Positions 1-7,103 of a stretch of DNA of 64,000 nt are shown here, one piece after another (positions within the stretch are counted from its first letter, which is position 1; each line of letters opens with the position of its first letter). The translations under genes and the position numbers were made by a program. This stretch comes from CAZJBS01 sp964544475 (GTDB lineage: Bacteria > CLD3 > SB21). The DNA is taken from contig CAZJBS010000006.1 of the NCBI GenBank assembly GCA_964544475.1, positions 62,001-126,000 on the forward strand, written 5' to 3'. The notes below the pieces were generated by a model, which had not been told where the DNA came from, did not search any database, and worked only from the letters and a program-made list of their open reading frames with translations.

Positions 1-481
1 CCAAACCCGCCATCTTCTGAAAAATATTCTTTATGTTGATGATAAGCGCTTCAATTTCTATATCCTTTGGGTCTGGCAGGATCTCCGTCAGCTCATCGAT
101 CCGAGCCATCCAGTATGGGTCGGCCTGGGTAAATTCCTTGAGTCGAATTCGTTGAACCCCCTGCACAATGACACTTTTGCTGCCATCCGGCATGTCAAAT
201 ACCCGCATGATGGTGGCGGCAACACCATACGAATACATGTCGTCCTGAGAAGGATTCTCGACATTACTGTCACGCTGGGCGACCACACCCACCAGGCGGT
301 TCACGTCAGAGTGATCGGCAACAAGTTTTAGCGTTTTGTCCCTCCCGATGGACAACGGCATGATCTGTTGCGGAAATAAAACCGTATTTCGCAATGGAAT
401 AATGGGGAGGATCTCCGGCAATTGCGTCTTTCTTGTTTTCTTTTCGCGCGAAGGTACCACAGAAGCATCGGATTTGGTCAT
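1..481 (-). CDS. lon: Lon protease, N-terminal part (cut by window edge)
   Basis: ATP-dependent cytoplasmic protease that degrades misfolded and regulatory proteins. Only about 160 N-terminal residues are present; the AAA+ and Ser-Lys protease domains lie beyond the left edge. The reading frame from the ATG at 481 gives the typical Lon substrate-binding opening: LPIIPLRNTVLFPQQIMPL at about residues 25-43, then a run containing VGVVAQRD and, further on, YGVAATIMRVFDMPDGS and VQGVQRIRL. All of these are hallmarks of the LON/PUA-like domain. A GGAGGAG stretch lies about 13 bases before the ATG. It follows htrA on the same strand, closing a row of protein-quality-control genes. Family assignment is firm; the rest of the protein cannot be seen. 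Confidence 0.95.
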   Translation of the reverse strand, partial: MTKSDASVVPSREKKTRKTQLPEILPIIPLRNTVLFPQQIMPLSIGRDKTLKLVADHSDVNRLVGVVAQRDSNVENPSQDDMYSYGVAATIMRVFDMPDGSKSVIVQGVQRIRLKEFTQADPYWMARIDELTEILPDPKDIEIEALIINIKNIFQKMAGL

Positions 482-511
482 AGCGGGAAGTCTTCTCCTC
501 CGTAAGTAGTA

Positions 512-553
512 GACACCGGAACATCAACAGAACAAAGTTGATGCTCCGGTGTC
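512..553. repeat. Long inverted repeat between htrA and lon
   Basis: Two 17-base arms, GACACCGGAACATCAAC and GTTGATGCTCCGGTGTC, with one mismatch, enclose an 8-base loop. It lies between the htrA stop and the lon start. In the minus direction the stem is followed by TACTACTTACGG, not a T-run, so it is not a standard intrinsic terminator. It could fold in the htrA-lon mRNA to set relative expression or stability, or be an operator. Function unknown. Confidence 0.7.
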
Positions 554-579
554 ATCATTGGATTCATATGAAGCTTTGA

Positions 580-2103
580 TTACTGATTAGGAATCGTGAA
601 GGCTATGAACATCGAACTGCCTCTCCGATTGATCAGAAACAGGGCGGTGTCGCCTTTGTTGACCGAAGCGATTCCTTCCGAATAATCCTTCAGGTTCCTT
701 ACCTCCTTCTTCCCGATTCGTTTGATGACATCACCATCGCGAAGTCCCGCCCGGTACGCTGGCCCAGCCTGGTCGACCTCGGTTACGACAACGCCTTTCT
801 CATCCGCCGAAAAGCCGTACTTATTCGCCAGATCCGATGTGATACCGGCAACGCGAATCCCCACAAGTTCGGAACTTTTCTTGGCGGATGCCTCTTCCTT
901 TACGACAGTCTGTTCGTCGGGAGCTTCAGCCAGCGTCACCGTCACCTCTTTTTCCGTCCCCTCTCGGATGATCTTGAGCTGAACGGTCGATCCGGGAGCT
1001 TTCCGAACGACAGCCTTTCGGATCCCGCTACCGCCATCAACCGCCTTGCCATCCACTTCAATGATAACGTCTCCTTGTTTCAGGTTGGCTTTCTCAGCCG
1101 GACTGTCTTTCACGACATCCGTGATAACAGCGCCTTTCGCCGATTTGAGTTTCAATGCCTTCGCCATCTCCTCATCGACATCCTGCATGGCTATACCGAC
1201 ATATCCTCTGACGACTTTGCCGGTCTTGATGATCTGATCCATGACCGAACGCGCCGTATTGGCCGGTATTGCAAAACCAATTCCTTCATATCCTCCGCTC
1301 TTGGAAAGAATGGCCGTATTGATACCGAGCAATTCCCCGTTCATATTCACCAGTGCGCCGCCGCTGTTACCCGGATTAATGGCTGCGTCTGTTTGCAGGA
1401 AGTCTACGTCGGTATCCAAACCAACCGACGATCGGGCGATTCCAGAGACAATACCCGCCGTAACGGTCTGACTGAGATTCTTGCTGAATGGGTTGCCGAT
1501 GGCAATGGCCCACTGACCAACTTTGATCTGATCTGAATTCGAAATTTTGGCGGCAGGAAGTCCCCTGTCATCAATTTTCAGTACGGCAAGATCCGTTCGT
1601 GAATCCGCACCGACGATCTTAGCCTCATAAGCTTTTCCCGTGGATAACGTGACAGTCACTTTGTCTGCTTTTTCGACGACATGGTTGTTCGTGAGAACAT
1701 ATCCATCGTCTGTGACAATTACGCCCGATCCCAAGCCCTGAAGTTTCTGCTCCTGACGCGGCTGAGAACGCGGTTGTCCAAAGAAACGACGGAACATGTC
1801 GTCGCCACCAAAAAAATCGTCAAAGGGGCTCGAAAATGGTGACATCGTGTTGACAAACACTTTCTTCTCAGTTTCAACAGTCACGACGCTGGGCGTTACA
1901 TATTCGGCAACCGCAGAAAAACCCTCGCTGAATTCGCGAATACCAGCCATTTTCTCTTCCAGCCTGGCGCGGCCATCCTCGATGGAACTGGCGTTGCCTT
2001 TGTAAATCCAATCCATATTTGCCGTAAGAATGATGCCGGTCATCACCCCGATCAGAAGCAACGCCAACCCAAGCATCCACCGAAAAGATTTCGTTGTGTA
2101 CAT
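580..2103 (-). CDS. Periplasmic serine protease HtrA/DegP family (Do-like)
   Basis: Envelope-stress protease and chaperone, 507 residues from the chosen start. One N-terminal hydrophobic segment (LGLALLLIGVMTGIIL) anchors or exports it. The trypsin-like domain carries His141 (TNNHVV), Asp171 (SRTDLAVL) and Ser247 (NPGNSGGAL). Two PDZ domains follow, each with a recognisable G-D-V-I motif. The frame stays open upstream to a TTG at 2208. I chose the ATG at 2103 because a clean GGAGG sits 8 bases before it and the 35 extra residues look unrelated to the family. It lies downstream of htpX and the J-protein relic and upstream of lon, in a collinear stress block. I cannot separate DegP from DegQ from DegS-like subtypes. 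Confidence 0.95.
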   Translation of the reverse strand: MYTTKSFRWMLGLALLLIGVMTGIILTANMDWIYKGNASSIEDGRARLEEKMAGIREFSEGFSAVAEYVTPSVVTVETEKKVFVNTMSPFSSPFDDFFGGDDMFRRFFGQPRSQPRQEQKLQGLGSGVIVTDDGYVLTNNHVVEKADKVTVTLSTGKAYEAKIVGADSRTDLAVLKIDDRGLPAAKISNSDQIKVGQWAIAIGNPFSKNLSQTVTAGIVSGIARSSVGLDTDVDFLQTDAAINPGNSGGALVNMNGELLGINTAILSKSGGYEGIGFAIPANTARSVMDQIIKTGKVVRGYVGIAMQDVDEEMAKALKLKSAKGAVITDVVKDSPAEKANLKQGDVIIEVDGKAVDGGSGIRKAVVRKAPGSTVQLKIIREGTEKEVTVTLAEAPDEQTVVKEEASAKKSSELVGIRVAGITSDLANKYGFSADEKGVVVTEVDQAGPAYRAGLRDGDVIKRIGKKEVRNLKDYSEGIASVNKGDTALFLINRRGSSMFIAFTIPNQ

Positions 2104-2204
2104 CTTATAAACCTCCGTTGTACCGTTTGACTCCACAGACAATTGACTGTGTTGGTCATACGCATCTGGAATATTTTTGTTATTTTGTGCTTGTAAGATT
2201 TTCG

Positions 2205-2452
2205 TCAATTTCCTCCGTCTTGTCTCAGCGTTTCACCGGACTTCTCCAAAAACTCTCTTTGTCTCCTGTTCAGGCCCTTGGGGATATCGATGTAAATTGT
2301 GACAAACATATTCCCGAATTTCTCTAAGGATTTCAAATCCAATCCAACCAAATCGTAAGACCGTTCCGTGCTGTGTTCCAGTGAATGCCGCCTTGATCTC
2401 CTCCGAAGAAGCGATTTCGGAGGCGCCAAGTATCTTCGTAGTAGACCTTCAA
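2205..2452 (-). pseudogene. Relic of a DnaJ/CbpA-type J-protein gene (internal deletion plus frameshifts)
   Basis: Read on the minus strand and allowing two single-base insertions, this gap encodes the two ends of a J-protein. From 2452, KVYYE is followed by one extra A near 2435-2436. Removing it gives YYEILGASEIASSEEIKAAF, the start of a J-domain up to helix II. The frame then runs straight into TGTQHGTVLRFG, the conserved GTQHGTVLRxxGxG segment of the DnaJ C-terminal domain. An extra T near 2343-2346 shifts frame once more. The tail then reads LEKFGNMFVTIYIDIPKGL and RRQREFLE, matching the D-x-x-V-x-V-x-V-x-x-P-K-x-L ending of DnaJ. The HPD motif, G/F or zinc region and CTD I are gone. It sits among dnaK, htpX and htrA, where a dnaJ would be natural. 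Confidence 0.82.
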
Positions 2453-2465
2453 CGTCCTGCTTTTA

Positions 2466-3347
2466 TTACAATAGTGTCACGATATCTGCCGAATATTCGC
2501 GGAGCCTACGAACCCTTTCTTCGGTCGATGGATGCGTGCGAAACAAACTCACGAAGTTCTTTCCACTTAGAGGACTGACGATGAAAAGGTGCGCCGAGGC
2601 CCGGTTGGCATCCATCGGAAGTCTCATGTTCCGGTCCTCCAGTTTGATCAGGGCGTTGGCCAGTTCAACCGGCTTGCCGGAGATTTCCGATCCGATCCGA
2701 TCAGCCAGGAATTCCCTCGACCTTGAAATCGCCAATTGAATAAGCGTGGCCATGACAGGCGCCAGAACGGCCATCAGCAGGGCCGAGATTATTCCGCCGT
2801 GCTCGCCGTCGTCATCTTCACTATGCCTTCCGAACCCTCCAAAAATGGCAGCCCACTGGGCCATATGCGCCATATAGGCGATCGCTCCCGCAATAGTCGC
2901 CACGACACTACTGATCAGTATGTCACGATTCTTGATGTGAGCCAACTCATGTCCTATTACCCCCTCCAGTTCACCAGTGCTCAAAGACCCCAAAAGGCCT
3001 TCCGTCACGGCCACAGCGGCGTGGTCGGGATTTCGCCCGGTGGCAAAGGCATTCGGGGTCTCCCCGGGAATGATATAGACCTTGGGCATTGGCAATCCTG
3101 CACGAAGGGCCAGCCGATTGACCATGCCATGGAGCATGGGATTCGAATTATAGTCGATCTCACGGGCTCCGTACATTTTCAACACAATTTTGTCACTGAA
3201 CCAGTAACCGAGGAAATTCATCAAACCGGCCATGACCAATGCCACCAATGCCCCTGACTTTCCTCCAATCACGTTTCCAATCACCACCAAAAGAACCGTC
3301 AGAACGGTCAGAAAGAACACGGTCTTGACAGTGTTTGCTGCTTTCAT
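2466..3347 (-). CDS. htpX: Zinc metalloprotease HtpX
   Basis: Inner-membrane M48 metalloprotease that removes damaged membrane proteins. It is 293 residues, the usual length. Two N-terminal membrane segments (about 8-28 and 31-48) precede the zinc-binding HExxH (His133, Glu134, His137 in GHELAHIKN). Two further hydrophobic stretches follow (about 145-170 and 185-205), then the third ligand region SREFLADRIG. ATG at 3347 with AAGGA upstream; 19 bases separate it from the zinc-ribbon gene before it. It belongs to the dnaK-to-lon stress row and is probably co-transcribed with it. Confidence 0.96.
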   Translation of the reverse strand: MKAANTVKTVFFLTVLTVLLVVIGNVIGGKSGALVALVMAGLMNFLGYWFSDKIVLKMYGAREIDYNSNPMLHGMVNRLALRAGLPMPKVYIIPGETPNAFATGRNPDHAAVAVTEGLLGSLSTGELEGVIGHELAHIKNRDILISSVVATIAGAIAYMAHMAQWAAIFGGFGRHSEDDDGEHGGIISALLMAVLAPVMATLIQLAISRSREFLADRIGSEISGKPVELANALIKLEDRNMRLPMDANRASAHLFIVSPLSGKNFVSLFRTHPSTEERVRRLREYSADIVTLL

Positions 3348-3366
3348 ATACTAAAATATCCTTTCC

Positions 3367-3603
3367 TCACTTGCTGGAGTCCTTTTTAGTATCCGTCGAT
3401 TTTTTGGGGTCGGAGCCATGGCCGGGTTTCCTGTAATCGGTCACATAGAATCCGGAGCCCTTGAACATCAATCCCGATCCTCCACCAATCTGCCGCGATG
3501 TCTCCTGGCCACATTCTGGGCACTTAGTCAGAGGTTGATCGTTGATGGACTGGAACTGTTCAACAAAATGCCCATTCACGCATTTATATTCATACGTTGG
3601 CAT
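3367..3603 (-). CDS. FmdB-type zinc-ribbon protein
   Basis: Small 78-residue protein of the FmdB/CxxC_CxxC_SSSS family, whose biochemical role is not settled. It opens with MPTYEYKC, and a second knuckle CPECG follows at about residues 28-32. The usual first knuckle CxxCGH is here CVNGH, so one cysteine is absent and the histidine may act as ligand. The middle GLMFKGSGFYVTDY is highly conserved in the family. The tail is rich in Lys, Ser and Asp and looks disordered. It is placed 15 bases after dnaK and 19 before htpX, so very likely in one operon. Confidence 0.9.
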   Translation of the reverse strand: MPTYEYKCVNGHFVEQFQSINDQPLTKCPECGQETSRQIGGGSGLMFKGSGFYVTDYRKPGHGSDPKKSTDTKKDSSK

Positions 3604-3618
3604 GAGAGTTTGTCCTTG

Positions 3619-5526
3619 CTATTTTTTGTCCTTGTCATCCACCACTTCGTAATCCGCTTCTTCAACTTTCTGGGTTTTTTCAGTACCGGCCTCTGTCTGA
3701 CTGCCCGCCTGTTCTGTTGAGGCTCCGTGTTGGTACATTTTCGTCGACACTTCACTCCAGATCTTGTTCAGAGATTCGGATGCCATCTTCATCACATCCA
3801 GATTGTCAGAGGATATTCCATCTCGCAGTTTCTGCAATTCAGACTCGAGTTTGTTTCTGGAGTCCGAGTCCATCTTGTCGCCGAATTCCTTGATATTCTT
3901 TTCTGTTTGATACGCAAGATTCTCCGAAGCATTTTTCACCTCGATCCGCTCTTTTCGACGACGATCCTCATCCGCATGTTCCTGAGCCTGTTTGACCATC
4001 CGCTCAATTTCTTCGTTGCCGAGCCCCGAACTCGACTCAATTCGTATCGTCTGCTCCTTGTTAGTCGCTTTGTCTTTGGCCGTCACATGGAGAATGCCGT
4101 TGGCATCGATGTCAAAAGTGACCTCAATTTGAGGAATACCACGCGGAGCCGGTGGAATTCCCACAAGTTCGAATCTTCCTATTTCCCGGTTGTCAGCAAA
4201 CATCGGACGCTCCCCTTGTCCAACCCGTATCGTAACGGCTGTCTGACTGTCGGCCGCCGTTGAGAATATCTCACTCTTCTTCGTTGGAATCGTCGTATTC
4301 CTGGGTATCATGGTTGTAAAAACACCGCCCAGTGTTTCGATACCAAGGGACAATGGAGTCACGTCAAGCAGCAGAACGTCTTTCACTTCCCCGGCCAGCA
4401 CGGCGCCCTGAATGGCTGCACCAACAGCCACAACTTCATCCGGATTGACACCTTTGTGAGGCTCTTTTCCAAAGAGATCTTGTACCAATTTCTGAATTTT
4501 CGGAATTCGAGTCGATCCGCCAACAAGAATGACTTCATCGATCTGAGAATAGCTCAGACCTGCATCTTTCATGGCTTGTTCGACAGGTCTCACCGTCCTT
4601 TGAATCAAATCCTCACAAATCTGCTCAAATTTTGCCCTTGTCAATGTCACGTCAAGGTGCTTTGGCACGCTGTCCACCGCGGTGATGTAAGGCAGGTTAA
4701 TCTGGGTCTGCTGTGAACTGGACAATTCGATTTTGGCCTTTTCGGCGGCGTCTTTGAGGCGTTGCAAGGCCATCGGATCCTTGCGAAGATCAATGCCTTC
4801 CATTCTCATGAATTCCTCGGCCAACCAGGCAATGACCTTTTCGTCAAAGTCATCTCCCCCGAGGTGGGTGTCACCATTGGTCGCCAGCACTTCGAATACA
4901 CCGTCACCAATTTCCAGAATCGAGATATCGAACGTGCCTCCGCCCAAGTCGTACACGGCGATCTTCTCATTTGCTTTCTTGTCCAAACCGTAAGCCAGTG
5001 CCGCGGCCGTAGGCTCATTTAGAATCCGCAACACATTGAGCCCGGCTATCTTGCCGGCATCCTTGGTAGCCTGCCGCTGAGCATCATTGAAATAAGCCGG
5101 TACCGTCACGACGGCATCCGACACTTTCTGGCCCAGATAATCCTCGGCCGTTTGCTTCATCTTTTGGAGAATCATCGCCGATATCTCAGGTGGAGAAAAA
5201 ACCTGATCCATGATCTTAACTCTGGCCAAGTCTCCGTCTCCGCTGATGATGTCATATGGAAGTCTCTTGCGCTCTTCATTCACCTCGTCATACCGACGAC
5301 CCATGAAACGCTTAATGGAAAAGATCGTATTTCTCGGATTCGTGATGGCTTGGCGTTTGGCGGGTCCACCAATGATACGCTCACCGGATTTCGTAAAGGC
5401 CACAACCGATGAGGTCGTTCGACCGCCTTCGGCGTTCGCAATCACCACAGGCTGTCCACCTTCCATGATGGCGACACATGAATTAGTCGTCCCGAGGTCT
5501 ATTCCGATCACTTTTCCCTTTGACAT
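3619..5526 (-). CDS. dnaK: Chaperone DnaK (Hsp70)
   Basis: Cytosolic Hsp70 of 635 residues, full length. The ATPase domain begins GIDLGTTNSCVAIMEGG, with the phosphate loop DLGGGTFDISILE and the adenosine motif LVGGSTRIPKIQ. The substrate-binding domain includes DVTPLSLGIETLGGVFT. The helical lid ends in an acidic EEADYEVVDDKDKK tail, typical of bacterial DnaK. The ATG at 5526 has GGAGG 7 bases upstream. No grpE or dnaJ is adjacent; only a J-protein relic lies downstream. I saw no CIRCE element (TTAGCACTC-N9-GAGTGCTAA) in the upstream gap, so HrcA control is not supported here. Confidence 0.98.
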   Translation of the reverse strand: MSKGKVIGIDLGTTNSCVAIMEGGQPVVIANAEGGRTTSSVVAFTKSGERIIGGPAKRQAITNPRNTIFSIKRFMGRRYDEVNEERKRLPYDIISGDGDLARVKIMDQVFSPPEISAMILQKMKQTAEDYLGQKVSDAVVTVPAYFNDAQRQATKDAGKIAGLNVLRILNEPTAAALAYGLDKKANEKIAVYDLGGGTFDISILEIGDGVFEVLATNGDTHLGGDDFDEKVIAWLAEEFMRMEGIDLRKDPMALQRLKDAAEKAKIELSSSQQTQINLPYITAVDSVPKHLDVTLTRAKFEQICEDLIQRTVRPVEQAMKDAGLSYSQIDEVILVGGSTRIPKIQKLVQDLFGKEPHKGVNPDEVVAVGAAIQGAVLAGEVKDVLLLDVTPLSLGIETLGGVFTTMIPRNTTIPTKKSEIFSTAADSQTAVTIRVGQGERPMFADNREIGRFELVGIPPAPRGIPQIEVTFDIDANGILHVTAKDKATNKEQTIRIESSSGLGNEEIERMVKQAQEHADEDRRRKERIEVKNASENLAYQTEKNIKEFGDKMDSDSRNKLESELQKLRDGISSDNLDVMKMASESLNKIWSEVSTKMYQHGASTEQAGSQTEAGTEKTQKVEEADYEVVDDKDKK

Positions 5527-5677
5527 TACAAGTCCTCCCGATCATTTAGAGTTAAGTTCCTAGAAATATTTTCCATTTTTGTTTGCTTGCGCTAATACAG
5601 GGCTGCTTTGCTGCAAAACGTGTACCTGTGATATTATTTTGTTGTATTTATTGCACTTCACTTGGATTTGGCATAGT

Positions 5678-5764
5678 CAATATGACCAGCATGTCATAAC
5701 ACGACAATATTGCTGACAATATGGCATGAATCGTGCAATATTTCTGTCTAACTGCAACCAATAT
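5678..5764. promoter_or_regulatory. AT-rich dnaK/PLD intergenic region with repeated CAATAT and a palindrome
   Basis: Part of the 280-base gap between the divergent dnaK and PLD-like genes. CAATAT occurs at 5678, 5705, 5717, 5736 and 5759, five times in 87 bases. An inverted repeat TATGAC-N6-GTCATA lies at 5681-5698. The remainder of the gap (5527-5677) is AT-rich dnaK leader with the small palindrome TTTGC-A-GCAAA on the minus strand. I found no convincing dnaK promoter. These could be regulator sites shared by both genes; AT richness makes chance repetition possible. Confidence 0.4.
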
Positions 5765-5799
5765 TGACGCTTGAATTCCAGCGTCAACCAAGCTATCTT
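5764..5799 (+). promoter_or_regulatory. Candidate sigma-70-type promoter and operator of the PLD-like gene
   Basis: TTGAAT at 5771-5776 and TATCTT at 5794-5799 are separated by exactly 17 bases. An inverted repeat with 7-base perfect arms, TTGACGC (5764-5770) and GCGTCAA (5781-5787), has the -35 box in its 10-base loop, an ideal repressor position. The predicted transcript start (about 5806) coincides with the ATG at 5807, so the mRNA would be leaderless or nearly so. Confidence 0.55.
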
Positions 5800-5806
5800 C
5801 TTGCCA

Positions 5807-7102
5807 ATGCAAAAGATGCTATCATTCCTCGTTCTTGTATGGCTCTATCAAACGACTGGATTTGGCCAGGTCCGCAGCAACCCTCGTCCAACCTCCGCTT
5901 GGGACGGCCGGGCGTTCCTTTATTTCAACGGTACAATCGATTCCACCGCGGCCTTGCCGGGCAACCTCGCCAACGGCCTTGAAAACCTCGAACAACGCGT
6001 GATTGACGCCATCAACAATGCCAATTCCAGCATCGATGTGGCGGCGTATGAGCTAAACAGCCTCAATATCGTCGTCGCTTTGTGCAAAGCCAAGGAAAGA
6101 GGTCTGCGCGTGCGACTGATTGTAGATGATCAGGCGGCACCTTCCAACAACAAGGATTTGTGGAAAGTGGCTAGAAGCCTTTTGGAGAAACGATACCATA
6201 TTGTCTGGATGACGGACGCTGGATGGCCGTGGGTTCGCTCCAAATCCAGCTATTACAAGGGCCATCGTGCACAAATGCATCACAAGTTCATGGTGATTGA
6301 CCGGCTTTCGTCAAGTCCGTCCGACGATGTCGTATTGACCGGATCATACAACTACACGATCACCGGAATGGTCAGCATGCAGAATTTGCTAGTCATACAC
6401 GATCCAATACTTGCGATGACGTATGAAACTGAGTTTGAGCAGATGTGGGGTTCTTCGGCGGATTTACCCGACAGTTCCAAGGCCGCTTTTCATCAATACA
6501 AAAAGAACCTCGCGGCTCCATCGTTGAGATCGGGATCCTCATCCATAGACGTTTATTTCACACCGGTGAGCATTCAAAGAAACGACGACTATTTTCTCCA
6601 GATTTTGGCCAGAACCATACTCATCGAAGCAGACCATGACATCAAGATATGCGCTTTTTCCTTCAGCACCGGTATCAACCTGGATGAGGCTATCCGCAAC
6701 AAGTTTGAGTCTTCCTCGGTTTCTGTCCAGGCGATCTTTGAGCCGTCCCTGGCCAACCAGCCATGGAGCCTGTACCGGGCGATGACCGGCCATCCCACTT
6801 CAAAGTCGCCATGGAAAACAAGACCTGACGCTTTCCTGGCGAAAGAGGACAGGCATCTTCATCATAAATACATCCTCATCGACGCTGACAACCCGGATAC
6901 CACCGATACGCCGGTTGTGATTTCAGGATCATTGAATTTCAGTCAGAATGCGAACGACGAAAACGATGAGAATTTCCTAATTATTCGGGATAAGCGTCTT
7001 GCGAACCAATATCTTCAGGAGTTTCTCGCGAGATTCAAGAAGGCGGCAGGTCGGTCTACGGAAGAAGTCAAAGATGAGGGGGACCCTATCGATACTGACT
7101 AA
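5807..7102 (+). CDS. Secreted phospholipase-D-like protein with two HKD motifs
   Basis: About 431 residues with an N-terminal signal peptide (hydrophobic LSFLVLVWLY followed by GFGQ). Two PLD half-domains are visible. The first has HHKFMVID at about residue 158 and GSYNYT after it; the second has HHKYILID at about 352 and GSLNFS. HxKx4D is the catalytic signature of PLD phosphodiesterases, so hydrolysis or transfer at a phosphodiester bond (lipid or nucleic acid) outside the cytoplasm is likely. The substrate cannot be told. The tail is acidic. The frame is open from a TTG at 5771, but that TTG is the first triplet of a -35 box. The ATG at 5807 (or 5816) precedes the signal peptide. No Shine-Dalgarno is seen. 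The gene stands alone, facing ppx. Confidence 0.88.
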   Translation: MQKMLSFLVLVWLYQTTGFGQVRSNPRPTSAWDGRAFLYFNGTIDSTAALPGNLANGLENLEQRVIDAINNANSSIDVAAYELNSLNIVVALCKAKERGLRVRLIVDDQAAPSNNKDLWKVARSLLEKRYHIVWMTDAGWPWVRSKSSYYKGHRAQMHHKFMVIDRLSSSPSDDVVLTGSYNYTITGMVSMQNLLVIHDPILAMTYETEFEQMWGSSADLPDSSKAAFHQYKKNLAAPSLRSGSSSIDVYFTPVSIQRNDDYFLQILARTILIEADHDIKICAFSFSTGINLDEAIRNKFESSSVSVQAIFEPSLANQPWSLYRAMTGHPTSKSPWKTRPDAFLAKEDRHLHHKYILIDADNPDTTDTPVVISGSLNFSQNANDENDENFLIIRDKRLANQYLQEFLARFKKAAGRSTEEVKDEGDPIDTD

Positions 7103-7103
7103 A

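Noticed and set aside
2104..2208. HtrA start at TTG 2208 (542 residues)
   Set aside because: The extra 35 residues resemble no signal peptide and lack a ribosome site, whereas ATG 2103 has GGAGG 8 bases upstream and directly precedes the membrane helix.
5527..5677. CIRCE, HAIR or sigma-32 promoter upstream of dnaK
   Set aside because: No TTAGCACTC-N9-GAGTGCTAA, no CTTGAGT-N7-ACTCAAG, and no CTTGAA/CCCCAT pair at suitable spacing was found.
5771..5806. N-terminal extension of the PLD-like frame from TTG 5771, and the similar-looking extension of apgM from 10452
   Set aside because: Both extensions begin at a TTGAAT that fits a -35 box with a TATnTT box 17 bases on. The shared peptide look is a promoter translated by accident, not coding sequence.
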